Source: Pseudoflavonifractor sp964504285 (GTDB lineage: Bacteria > Bacillota > Clostridia > Oscillospirales > Oscillospiraceae). From it: 44,965 nt of DNA. Positions 24,837 to 32,884 of the stretch are shown here, piece after piece. The stretch's first letter is position 1, and every line of letters starts with the position of its first letter. Where the stretch lies: the NCBI GenBank assembly GCA_964504285.1, contig CAZDDZ010000012.1, positions 1 through 44,965 of the forward strand, written 5' to 3'. The notes beneath the pieces were generated by a model, which saw nothing but the letters and a program-made list of their open reading frames with translations, was not told the DNA's origin and did not search any database. The translations under genes and the position numbers were made by a program.

Positions 24837-24990
24837 TAGAGCGTTTCTGAAAAGTATCAAAACGCCCATAAACTTGTCTTTTTTCGTCAGGGCAGCGCCA
24901 ATTTTCCTTGCCATACGTCAGTATGGCTGCAAAAAATCGGCTTGCCTGGCAAAAAAATTCTGCATTCCGCTACTTTTCAGAAACGCTCTA
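24837..24990. mobile_element. MITE-like element, group B, copy 1
   Basis: 154 bp; ends TAGAGCGTTTCTGAAAAGTA and TACTTTTCAGAAACGCTCTA are perfect inverted repeats over 20 bases with TA tips. The core differs from group A except for a shared GGCTTGCCTGGCA stretch near the right end; it matches the copy at 38769. No coding capacity. Confidence 0.85.
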
Positions 24991-25000
24991 GATAAACAAC

Positions 25001-25040
25001 AAATCCGAACCTATTGCCAATCGGCGGCGGGTTCGGATTT
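25001..25040. terminator. Perfect 10-bp dyad, terminator-like
   Basis: AAATCCGAAC (25001-25010) and GTTCGGATTT (25031-25040) just after the group B element. No strong T-run follows; its role is uncertain. Confidence 0.4.
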
Positions 25041-25437
25041 GCTAATTTAATGGAACGCGAAGCGGGCTAGGCAAACGCCCGGTTGTAGCCCAACGGGCGG
25101 TTACCGGCGGAGCGCTGTGCTTTGGCAGCGCCCCGCCACGGTCCGCGCCTGATGCGCTGAGAGGGCTGCTCTGAGAAATAAGCCGGCATTCTCTCAATGA
25201 CGCTCTCAAACATAGCACACATCCTAAGACTAAATAGAGTAGAAATGTTGCACTACAAGAAAGAGTGACGAGCATTTGTAGGTAAGTATAAGGGGCGTTG
25301 ACGCAGCCCTCGGTCGGCAATATAGCGGCGGTAACGCGGACGGGTTTTCGCTTCCTGTTACCTTTTGGCATTCTGCATTCGGATTGCACAATCCTAAGGT
25401 GACCTCGGTGTATTTAATATATCAAAAAACACCACAA
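25041..25437. other. Unassigned intergenic stretch before the LysR gene end
   Basis: A GC-rich half (GGGCGG.., GCAGCGCCCCGCC) and a mixed half. A 115-codon minus-strand frame crosses it (25042-25389) but has no ribosome site and its composition looks like translated noncoding DNA. No RNA fold that I recognise. Confidence 0.35.
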
Positions 25438-26316
25438 TCATTTGTCCTGAATAAATGCTGTAAAGAAAGGGATTGCCGGATTTTTGCTCTGAGCATGCCA
25501 ACAGGCGATTTGTGTGACAGATGCAGCATCTGGAAGAGGAAAAAAGCGCAAAGTCTGATTGGAATACCAGACATTTCGATTCATCATAACGAAGCCATCT
25601 CCCATGGAGAGATTGAGATACAGAGTGGCATAGGAGGATACTTTGCGCACGCTTTGAGGTAAAATTCCGCATTTGTGACAATTTTCAAGAGCAAATTGCT
25701 TGCCGTGAGAAGCTAAATCATCATTTACGACCAGAAGGGTTTCGGTATTTAGCAAATTAAAATCAAGCACTTCTTTGGCGGCTAAAGGATGGGTATTTGA
25801 GAGGATAATATAGCTGGGCATGGTTGCAACAACCTGAGTATTCATGCCGATAAAATTTCCGGGGTCGAAGTTGAGGCAGAGACCAATATCCAGTTGCGCT
25901 TTGTGGATCTCCTCCAGTAGGGTGCGCTGAGGACAACTTACAATTTCCAAATGGATTCCTGCATACTGATCCCGAAAACTCCGAATTAGTGCAAGTAAAT
26001 GTTCATCTAAATCCTGTCCCTCTTGAATGCCAATTCGTAAATTTCCCCATTTCCCCTCGTTGGCAAGACGGGCGCGTTCCAAAATACTTCCGTATAGGCT
26101 GAACAGCTGCCCATATTCGTTTAAAAGAACCATGCCTCCAGGGGCCAATTTAACCTCTTGCTTGTTTCGAATAAAAAGGGGAAAACCCACCTCTGCCTCC
26201 AGCCGGGAAATCTGTTTACTCAATGCGGGCTGTGAGATATATAGATGCCTGGCAGCTTCGGTAAAGTTTAGGTATTTGCTTACCTCGTGGAAATAGAAAA
26301 AATCGTGCTCAGTCAT
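25438..26316 (-). CDS. LysR-family transcriptional regulator
   Basis: 292 residues, ATG at 26316 after AGAGGAGGG. The N-terminal winged helix is typical (YLNFTEAARHLYISQPALSKQISRLEAEVG), followed by a two-lobe ligand-binding domain (LLVVNDDLASHGKQF). It is divergent from the FAD oxidoreductase/permease operon across a 179-base region containing a dyad, so it almost certainly controls that operon in response to its substrate. The ligand cannot be read from sequence; SLC13 partners suggest an organic anion. Confidence 0.9.
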   Translation of the reverse strand: MTEHDFFYFHEVSKYLNFTEAARHLYISQPALSKQISRLEAEVGFPLFIRNKQEVKLAPGGMVLLNEYGQLFSLYGSILERARLANEGKWGNLRIGIQEGQDLDEHLLALIRSFRDQYAGIHLEIVSCPQRTLLEEIHKAQLDIGLCLNFDPGNFIGMNTQVVATMPSYIILSNTHPLAAKEVLDFNLLNTETLLVVNDDLASHGKQFALENCHKCGILPQSVRKVSSYATLYLNLSMGDGFVMMNRNVWYSNQTLRFFPLPDAASVTQIACWHAQSKNPAIPFFTAFIQDK

Positions 26317-26384
26317 ATGCCACCCTCCTCTTTTAACAAGTTTTACATCATGTTATACCATAAAGAGATTTTTTACAAGCCGTT

Positions 26385-26400
26385 ATAACCGCTAGGTTAT
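26385..26400 (+). promoter_or_regulatory. Candidate LysR operator between divergent genes
   Basis: ATAACC-GCTA-GGTTAT, a 6-4-6 dyad of the T-N11/12-A type, lies about 70 bases from the LysR start and 96 from the oxidoreductase start. An A/T-rich -10-like TTTATA follows near 26450. Confidence 0.55.
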
Positions 26401-26495
26401 GACGATATGCACTAATAAGTATTTCAATTTCACAAACTTGTTTGTTATATTTTATAAACAGTGAAAGCTATTATTTTAGTAGAGGCGGTAAAAGT

Positions 26496-27869
26496 ATGAG
26501 CAAAACCTACTTAGAACCCCAAGCAAATATCCCTGTAATGGCAGAGGCCGATGTTATTGTTGTGGGCGGCGGCTCTGCCGGTAGTGCGGCGGCCATTGCT
26601 GCGGCTCGCGCCGGAGCTAAGACCGTTTTAGTTGAGCGCTACGGTCAGTTGGGCGGTATGCCGACCGGTGGCGAGGTTATTTTAATTCCCTCGCTGAGCG
26701 CCGGGAATACCGTAATGATTCGCGGCGTTATGCTGGAGATTATGGAGAGGCTGACCAAGCTGGGTGCTGTATGCGGCCCGGATATGGCTGACAGCGGTAA
26801 AGTGGATCCCGACCTGCTGGAGCGATGGAGCAAGTACTTTAACATGACCTGGAACAAAGAAATCTGTTACGGCGGGTATGTCGACCCCGACGTAATGAAA
26901 ATTGTTCTCTCCCACATGATGGAGGAGGCTGGTGTGGATATGTATCTGCACAGCTGGGGAGCCAAGGCCATTGTGGATGGAGGCATTGTGACGGGCGTGT
27001 GCTTTGAGAGTAAAGAGGGGCGCGCCGCCATTATGGGCAAGGTAATTATTGACTGCACAGGTGACGGTGATATATTTGCCTCTGCCGGAGCAGAGTTTGA
27101 GAACTCCTTCAAGGGGGCTGTCAAGGCACCGGGAAATGCGGATATTGTCCACGATCCTAGCCGTGCGACCTCTCTGGCCGTTGTATATCGTCTGGGCGGC
27201 GTTAACTTTGAAAAATTTGCGGATTACGGCCGCACTTATCCTGCTGAGCTAAAGGCGCACGAAGACGCTATGAACAAAATTGCTGGCTACGCCATGAAGA
27301 TTTTCCCCACCTCCCGCAATGATGTCGTATGGGTTGACAACTGGCTGCTGGGCTACAGCAGCATCAAGGTAAAGGATTTAACCGCCGTGGAGACCGATGT
27401 GCGCCGGACCCTGCTGGATGTCATTGAATATCTGCGTGAGAAGAAGATTCCCGGTCTGGAGAATCCCTGGCTGTATGACACTGCGCCTCAGCTGGGAACC
27501 CGCGGCAGCCGCCGGGTCATCGGTGTACATCATCTGGAGATGAGCGACCTCTATGGCCAAAAGACCTTTGACGATGTCATTGCCGTACTTCCATCCACAG
27601 TCAATCCCAAGATGCCTCAGACCCCGTCTCAGATACCCCTTGGGGTGTTGATTCCCAAGGTTGTGGACGGACTGCTGGTCGCTGGACGCTGCTTCTCCTC
27701 CGAGGCGGACGCCAACAGCTATACCAACCTGGTTCCGCACTGCGTTGCCTATGGTCAAGCGGCCGGTGTTGCCGCCGCAGTCGCCGCTCGGACTGGCGTG
27801 CAGCCACGCACTGTGGACGTGAAGGAGGTGCAGGATATCCTTCGTAGTCAGAATGTGTATCTGGGCTGA
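26496..27869 (+). CDS. FAD-dependent oxidoreductase (FAD_oxidored / PF12831-like)
   Basis: 457 residues, ATG at 26496 after AGAGGCGG. Rossmann fold VIVVGGGSAGSAAA (GxGxxG 24-29) ending in the ribose-binding acid E47 (TVLVE), then the family's YGQLGGMPTGGEV, a second dinucleotide-contact strand VIIDCTGDGDIFASAGAEFE and the C-terminal FAD loop PKVVDGLLVAGRCFSSEADA...GQAAGVAAAVA. No Cys-rich or heme segment, so electrons come from another carrier. Members of this group reduce or dehydrogenate small organic acids or rearranged sugars; the substrate is unknown. It is the first gene of a two-gene operon with an anion permease. Confidence 0.85.
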   Translation: MSKTYLEPQANIPVMAEADVIVVGGGSAGSAAAIAAARAGAKTVLVERYGQLGGMPTGGEVILIPSLSAGNTVMIRGVMLEIMERLTKLGAVCGPDMADSGKVDPDLLERWSKYFNMTWNKEICYGGYVDPDVMKIVLSHMMEEAGVDMYLHSWGAKAIVDGGIVTGVCFESKEGRAAIMGKVIIDCTGDGDIFASAGAEFENSFKGAVKAPGNADIVHDPSRATSLAVVYRLGGVNFEKFADYGRTYPAELKAHEDAMNKIAGYAMKIFPTSRNDVVWVDNWLLGYSSIKVKDLTAVETDVRRTLLDVIEYLREKKIPGLENPWLYDTAPQLGTRGSRRVIGVHHLEMSDLYGQKTFDDVIAVLPSTVNPKMPQTPSQIPLGVLIPKVVDGLLVAGRCFSSEADANSYTNLVPHCVAYGQAAGVAAAVAARTGVQPRTVDVKEVQDILRSQNVYLG

Positions 27870-27961
27870 GGGGTTGAAAAGCAAAAGCACATTTGACGAG
27901 AGGGGTTAAATATCAGTCAGTTCCTTGTAATCTAATATGGTTTGAGGGAGGGAATTACTTT

Positions 27962-29410
27962 ATGAAGAAAAATAACAAGACCTTACATTTTTTAATTGCA
28001 ATTGCCCTTGACGTTCTCATCAGTCTCTTGGTGCCCGCCACCGGAGGCTTAACGGAGATCGGTGTCCGCGCCATTGGCGCTGCTGTCGCCACCGTGTACC
28101 TGTGGACCTTTGTTGCCACCGACTGGACAAGTATCTTCAGCGTGCTTTTGTTCGCCGTGGCCGGGGTCATGCCATTTGCCAAGCTGCTGACCAACGGCGC
28201 GGTGCCGGTTTTGCTGATCATCGTAATGAGTGCAATCACGATTCCCCTGAGTAAGACAGGCGTAATTGCCCGACTGATCAACTGGTTTATTACCCGCAAA
28301 TTCCTGCGGGGACGCCCCTGGCTGTTTTTCGCCTTCTACTTTGCTGCGATCTACATTGTGGGCTGCTTCATGGATGTAGCGGCCTGCGCCCTGATTGCCC
28401 TACCCGTGGCCAAGGAACTCTGCCGCGAGATTGGCTACGAGGATGACTCAAAGTTTGCCTCCTGCATGTATCTGGGTGTCATCTGGTTCAGCATGTGGGG
28501 CTATGCCGCCACGCCTATCGGCCACACAGTTTCCATTATTATTATGGGGCTGGTGGAGAGCACCTCCGGGCAGGTTATCTCCATGTTTGACTTTATGAAG
28601 GTGGGTATACCCAGCACCATCGTCCTGGGTATCCTAAGCTTCCTGGTGTTCCGCTTTATCGTCCGCCCCGACGTGAGCAAGTTTGTCAATTACAATCCAG
28701 AGACTCGCGCCGGCAAAATGAGCTCCAAAATGAGCAAGGGCGAGAAGCGCTCCATTATTATCTTTGGTCTGGTGGTCGCGGCGATGCTGTTCCCCGACAT
28801 TTGCAGAAATATTCTGCCTGAGGCCGCAAGCTTTGTTTCCGGCCTGACCATTAACGGCCCCGCCGTGGCCGGCATCGCCCTGCTGTACATTGTTCGGGAC
28901 GAAAATGACGAGCGTCTGCTGGATTTCAGCAAGTCCATTAACGAAATTCCCTGGGGCGCGGTGCTCCTGGTGTTTGGCATGTTCGTTGTAGCACCCTGCC
29001 TGACCGCTGAAAATACCGGCATTTCCGTTTGGATTGCCAACCTGCTCAGCCCCATGACCGCCAACATGACCTCTTGGGTGCCGCTGGTATTGGTGGTTGC
29101 GGCGTTCTGCGCTGTGTTTACCAACCTGATGTCCTGCAACGCTATTGCAAATATTGCGTTCTCTCTAGTTGCTCCCATTGCAATTGGCTTGGCACCCATG
29201 GTGAGTATTACCGCACTGGCTGTGGTTGTAGCTATTGCAGCCAATATTGGCATTATGACTCCCGCTGCTTCCGCCGCCTCTGCCATTGTGCTGGGCAGCG
29301 GCGCAGACTCTAAGGCTGCAATAAAGTATGGAGCAATCATGGTTCCCATTGCCATTGTGCTCTGTATTTTGGTGGTATATCCTCTGGGCGCTGCACTGCT
29401 TCCCTTCTAA
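27962..29410 (+). CDS. SLC13/DASS-type anion:sodium symporter-like permease
   Basis: 482 residues, ATG 27962 with GAGGGAGGG upstream. About twelve hydrophobic helices; the two re-entrant half-repeats of the DASS/ArsB-NhaD fold are suggested by SAITIPLSKTGV and the C-terminal NLMSCNAIANIAFSLVAPI. SLC13 members import di- and tricarboxylates or sulfate with sodium. It follows the oxidoreductase by 92 bases with no terminator between, and a strong hairpin follows it, so the pair is one operon: uptake of an organic anion and its redox conversion. Confidence 0.8.
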   Translation: MKKNNKTLHFLIAIALDVLISLLVPATGGLTEIGVRAIGAAVATVYLWTFVATDWTSIFSVLLFAVAGVMPFAKLLTNGAVPVLLIIVMSAITIPLSKTGVIARLINWFITRKFLRGRPWLFFAFYFAAIYIVGCFMDVAACALIALPVAKELCREIGYEDDSKFASCMYLGVIWFSMWGYAATPIGHTVSIIIMGLVESTSGQVISMFDFMKVGIPSTIVLGILSFLVFRFIVRPDVSKFVNYNPETRAGKMSSKMSKGEKRSIIIFGLVVAAMLFPDICRNILPEAASFVSGLTINGPAVAGIALLYIVRDENDERLLDFSKSINEIPWGAVLLVFGMFVVAPCLTAENTGISVWIANLLSPMTANMTSWVPLVLVVAAFCAVFTNLMSCNAIANIAFSLVAPIAIGLAPMVSITALAVVVAIAANIGIMTPAASAASAIVLGSGADSKAAIKYGAIMVPIAIVLCILVVYPLGAALLPF

Positions 29411-29419
29411 AAGTAATTA

Positions 29420-29463
29420 CAAGGCAAGAATCCCACTGCTTAGTCGGTGGGATTCTTGCCTTG
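29420..29463. terminator. Terminator of the oxidoreductase-permease operon
   Basis: A 17-bp perfect stem (CAAGGCAAGAATCCCAC, 29420-29436, with 29447-29463) and 10-base loop, nine bases after the permease stop. The T-run is weak. Confidence 0.75.
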
Positions 29464-29643
29464 TGTAGGGGTGGGAGTAATGTTTGCCTGGGGAAGGCCA
29501 ATAGACCGAAAACCGCCCAGTCCGTACATATCTGAAGGACAATTTGTTTTTTCGCAGTATTGCCACGGACAATAATAGTCTCTAGATAGAACCCTTTTTG
29601 ATGGTGAAAACCGTGACACTATTGCTACGTCTGCCGACAATAA

Positions 29644-29683
29644 AAACGCACGGTCATCCTACGCTAGGATAGCCGTGCGTTTC
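29644..29683 (-). terminator. Terminator of the iclR gene
   Basis: AAACGCACGG..ATCCT with its mirror AGGAT..CCGTGCGTTT form a stem of about 16 pairs with a single mismatch; on the minus strand it ends in CGTTTTTATTG. It lies 18 bases after the iclR stop. Confidence 0.8.
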
Positions 29684-29700
29684 ATAATAGATAGGGATTT

Positions 29701-30531
29701 TTAAAGATAGCCCAGCTTATTAGAAATCGTGGATGCCGTTTGTAGTACGATTTCAGCTACCTCGTCCTCATGTTCCTCCATGCTCTGTCCATTAAACTTT
29801 CCTGACACACTAAGCCCCGCCACCACTGTTCCGGTACAGTCTCGAATGGCGGCGGCAATACAGGCGGCTCCAAGGGCATGTTCCCCATATTCTACGCTGT
29901 ATCCGACACACCGAATTTTCTGGATCTGCTCCATGAGCACATCCAAAGAGGTAATGGTATTGTAGGTGTAGCTCGGTAACCCGGTCTGTTCAATAATGGC
30001 GCGAATCTCTTCATCGGGCAATGCGGCAAGCATAACCTTTCCGATTGCGGTGCAATGCAGTGGAGCGGTATAGCCAACCATGGTGTACATCCGTGGGGAC
30101 CTACGGCTGTCTACATGAGCGAGATAATACATTTTATGATTATCCTGCACAGCTAGGTTTGCCCCAACTTCATACTTTTGTTCCAGCCGAAAAAGCTCAG
30201 GCAGTGCCTGTTTTCTCAGTTCGCTGTTATTGAGGGCCACACTGGACAGGCTGATAACCTGCTTACCAAGCCGATAGCTACCGGAATCCTCTGCCTTTTC
30301 TACGTATCCATAAGCGGCCATGGTATTCATAAGCCGCGAAACATTACTTTGGGTCATATTTACCTTTTTAGTAATGTCAATAACTCGAAGCATGGGGGAC
30401 TCAGAGGTAAAGCAGTTTAAAATATCAAAGGCCTTGCAAAGGCTGAGGGTCAGACTGCTACCCTCACGATTCTTTTTATCGATTTCTCTTGAGGCAACCC
30501 CCTTGGGGGTCTCCTGTCGGTTTTTTAACAT
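29701..30531 (-). CDS. IclR-family transcriptional regulator
   Basis: 276 residues from ATG 30531, which overlaps the stop of the yhcH-like gene by seven bases; GGTGGTGAAG is its ribosome site. An N-terminal extension (1-25) precedes the winged helix (SLCKAFDILNCF, MTQSNVSRLMNTMAAYGYVEK) and the IclR effector domain (GYTAPLHCTAIGKVMLAAL, GYSVEYGEHALGAACIAAAI). IclR proteins of this kind commonly control sugar-acid and aromatic catabolism (KdgR is the model). Being beside kdgK-eda, it is the best candidate for control of the TRAP operon. Confidence 0.92.
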   Translation of the reverse strand: MLKNRQETPKGVASREIDKKNREGSSLTLSLCKAFDILNCFTSESPMLRVIDITKKVNMTQSNVSRLMNTMAAYGYVEKAEDSGSYRLGKQVISLSSVALNNSELRKQALPELFRLEQKYEVGANLAVQDNHKMYYLAHVDSRRSPRMYTMVGYTAPLHCTAIGKVMLAALPDEEIRAIIEQTGLPSYTYNTITSLDVLMEQIQKIRCVGYSVEYGEHALGAACIAAAIRDCTGTVVAGLSVSGKFNGQSMEEHEDEVAEIVLQTASTISNKLGYL

Positions 30532-30980
30532 TTTATCTTCACCACCACACGGATACATTCCTTTGCGACTGCGTCAGGCATGGACGGAAGGTGTCCATCC
30601 TGGGGAAAATACAGTGCAAAGTCCCCCTCTTGGAGCTTTAGACAAGTTCCATTTTCGGTAAAGCTGTAAAAGGTAACATCCTTTTCCTGCTGGTAGGGTA
30701 CGATCTGTGTTAGCTGGCTTCGATGTGCGTACCACTGATACTCGCTCCCGTGCAGCATATATTGTACATCTAGATACTGTTCGTGACTCTCATAGCGGGG
30801 ATTTTCCTTTTCCTGCGGGGTATAAGCGGCCACAATGGCAAAGAGATTGTCGTCCTTTAGGATAATTCTGCCGGGCTGAAGTGACTTCGGGTCAAGCCCC
30901 TTTAAAAATGCAAAGGCCTCCCCGAGCAGGGGATGGAGCGCTTTGTAAGCATCAGAATTTTCTAATCGGTCTAAAATCAT
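30525..30980 (-). CDS. YhcH/YjgK/YiaL-family cupin (DUF386)
   Basis: 151 residues, ATG at 30980 after TATGGAGGATG. It shows family residues including YESHEQYLDVQYMLHG (metal-binding His/Glu cupin strand) and FALYFPQDGHLPSM (third ligand His). Members include NanQ/YhcH, a sialic acid anomerase, EbgC and YiaL in a gluconate/xylulose-type operon. In this context a role as anomerase/mutarotase for the imported sugar acid is likely. It overlaps and precedes iclR and has its own promoter. Confidence 0.88.
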   Translation of the reverse strand: MILDRLENSDAYKALHPLLGEAFAFLKGLDPKSLQPGRIILKDDNLFAIVAAYTPQEKENPRYESHEQYLDVQYMLHGSEYQWYAHRSQLTQIVPYQQEKDVTFYSFTENGTCLKLQEGDFALYFPQDGHLPSMPDAVAKECIRVVVKIKC

Positions 30981-31004
30981 GGTACATCCTCCATATCATA
31001 CTAT

Positions 31005-31033
31005 ATTAAAGCATTTTTGATTTGCTATTTCAA
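31005..31033 (-). promoter_or_regulatory. Promoter of the yhcH-iclR unit
   Basis: On the minus strand TTGAAA (31033-31028), 17 bases, TTTAAT (31010-31005), 25 bases before the yhcH start. Confidence 0.6.
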
Positions 31034-31139
31034 TAGGAATAGTAAGTTTTCTGCCATCGGCTGACAAAGTACAATATGCCTCAGCCGCTGAGATCCTGCG
31101 CCTAAAAACCGTGTTGTACTCTGTTAACCGAGGGTAGCT

Positions 31140-31183
31140 ATGCCAAAGAGACATCCCACTTTGGTGGGATGTCTCTTTGGCAT
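31140..31183. terminator. Very long hairpin after kdgK
   Basis: A perfect 20-bp stem (31140-31159 with 31164-31183; core CCAAAGAGACATCCCAC) and 4-base loop, ten bases beyond the kdgK stop. No T-run follows on the minus strand, so it may stabilise the mRNA end as well as terminate it. Confidence 0.7.
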
Positions 31184-31193
31184 AGCAGGGAGC

Positions 31194-32213
31194 TTACCGC
31201 TGTACTCTACCGCTGCCATCACCGCCGACCAGTTTTTCTACTTCGGCCACAGTGACAAGATTGTAGTCACCCTCTATGCTGTGCTTCAAGCAGGACGCTG
31301 CCACAGCAAACTCAATGGCATCCTGTCCGCTTTTTCCGCTCATCAGGGCGTAGATAAGTCCACCGCCAAAGCTGTCGCCACCACCGACGCGATCTACAAT
31401 CTGAATATGATAGCTCTTGGAAAAATAGCTCTTCTCACCGTCATAGAGCATACCAGCCCAATCGTTTACGCTAGCAGAGATGCTGCTTCGCAAGGTAATA
31501 GCCACCTGTCGAAATCCAAAACGCTCCACCAGCTTTTGGGCCACATTAACATATCCCTGGTGATTAAGCTTTCCCGTGGTAACATCCGTGCCGTCTGCTC
31601 GAATGCCAAAAACGTCGTCGGCGTCGGCCTCGTTTGCAATGCAGACATCCACATAAGGCATAAGTTCAGACATGGTTTTGGCCGCCTGTTCCTTGCTCCA
31701 TAGATTGCCGCGATAGTTTAAATCGCAGCTTACCGTAAGGCCCATTTCCTTGGCGGTTTTTGCCGCCTCCAGTGTGGCCTGCGCCGCTTGTTCGCTCAGG
31801 GCCGGGGTAATTCCGGTAAAGTGAAACCAGTTTGCGCCCTCAAAAATTTCTTTCCAATTGTACACGCTGGGGGCAGCGGTAGCAATTGCCGAGTAGGCCC
31901 GGTCGTAGATAACCTTGCTGGGTCGCTGGGAAGCTCCCTTTTCCAAATAGAGCACACCCAAACGCTCGCCGCCCCGGACAATGTGGTTTGTATTTACACC
32001 ATAGCGGCGCAGTGAATTAATACATGCCTGACCGATATCATTTTTGGGCAGGGTAGTCACATAGCGGGCATCCACCCCGTACTGTGCCAAAGACATGGCC
32101 ACATTGGCCTCACCGCCCGCATAGGAAATTTGAAAGCTGTCTGCCTGTACAAATCGCAGATTTTGAGAAGGATTAAGCCGAATCATAATCTCACCGAAGG
32201 TTACTGCCTTCAT
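31194..32213 (-). CDS. kdgK: 2-dehydro-3-deoxygluconokinase (KdgK, PfkB family)
   Basis: 339 residues. PfkB/ribokinase features: FGEIMIRLNP at the start, SYAGGEANVAMSLAQYG substrate-binding loop, and the ATP/catalytic DRVGGGDSFGGG with base D280. It phosphorylates 2-keto-3-deoxygluconate (KDG) to KDPG in the cytosol. Its ATG overlaps the aldolase stop (ATGA), and GGGAGG lies inside the aldolase 3' end, so production is coupled. It is the last gene of the TRAP sugar-acid operon. Confidence 0.93.
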   Translation of the reverse strand: MKAVTFGEIMIRLNPSQNLRFVQADSFQISYAGGEANVAMSLAQYGVDARYVTTLPKNDIGQACINSLRRYGVNTNHIVRGGERLGVLYLEKGASQRPSKVIYDRAYSAIATAAPSVYNWKEIFEGANWFHFTGITPALSEQAAQATLEAAKTAKEMGLTVSCDLNYRGNLWSKEQAAKTMSELMPYVDVCIANEADADDVFGIRADGTDVTTGKLNHQGYVNVAQKLVERFGFRQVAITLRSSISASVNDWAGMLYDGEKSYFSKSYHIQIVDRVGGGDSFGGGLIYALMSGKSGQDAIEFAVAASCLKHSIEGDYNLVTVAEVEKLVGGDGSGRVQR

Positions 32214-32872
32214 GCCTTTTTACCTCCCTTTACCTTCTCCATCAGTTTTTGCGCCGCCTCTGTTACCTTGTTTAGCTCACCGGCTTCAATCCACTTTTTG
32301 TTGGCCAAGTTGCCTCCAACACCTACACCGCAGCAGCCTGCCTTAATAAAATCGGCTGCATTTTCCTCGTTTACGCCGCCCACAGCCAGCAGTTTAACAT
32401 GAGACATCGGAGCACGGAGGGCCTTGACATAGCTGCTGCCTAAAGTACCCGCAGGAAAAATCTTTACAAAATCCGCCCCGGCATTATGGGCTGTTTTGAC
32501 CTCGCTGGGTGACATGGCCCCCGGCATGGAAACCATGCCAAGTGCCACAGTCTCCCGGATAATCTCTGTGTCCACATCGGGAGAGATAATATATTTCGCT
32601 CCGGCCTCGGCTGCCATGGTAAGCTGTTCTTTTGTTATAACAGTACCGGCGCCCACCAGCATTTTTCCGCGGTAGGTCTCGGCAACCGCCCGGATGGCGG
32701 CTGCCGTCTGCTCAAAGCTTTCGGGTTTAGACTGGTTAAACGTAATTTCCAGAAGTCGAATACCGCCTTGATAGAGAGCCTCTGCTACGTTCAGACAGTC
32801 GTCCGGGGCTACACCCCGGACGATAGCGATAACCTTCTCCTTCTCGACCCATTGAATTGTTTCCTGTCGCAT
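32210..32872 (-). CDS. eda: KDPG/KHG aldolase (Eda)
   Basis: 220 residues from ATG 32872 with GTGGAGG five bases upstream (an upstream GTG is that site itself, so not the start). Class I aldolase: base E42 (LLEITF) and Schiff-base K137 (FVKIFPA); the phosphate loop is VGGVNEENA. It splits KDPG to pyruvate and glyceraldehyde 3-phosphate, or 2-keto-4-hydroxyglutarate to pyruvate and glyoxylate. It overlaps kdgK by ATGA and follows the DHDPS-like gene by 12 bases. Eda plus KdgK beside a dehydratase is a complete acid-sugar route. Confidence 0.94.
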   Translation of the reverse strand: MRQETIQWVEKEKVIAIVRGVAPDDCLNVAEALYQGGIRLLEITFNQSKPESFEQTAAAIRAVAETYRGKMLVGAGTVITKEQLTMAAEAGAKYIISPDVDTEIIRETVALGMVSMPGAMSPSEVKTAHNAGADFVKIFPAGTLGSSYVKALRAPMSHVKLLAVGGVNEENAADFIKAGCCGVGVGGNLANKKWIEAGELNKVTEAAQKLMEKVKGGKKA

Positions 32873-32884
32873 AGCTGCCTCCAC

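Noticed and set aside
24831..24990. Element tips as tRNA-linked attachment (att) sites of a prophage
   Set aside because: No integrase or phage genes, and the tips do not match the tRNA 3' end; the TA-flanked MITE explanation fits better.
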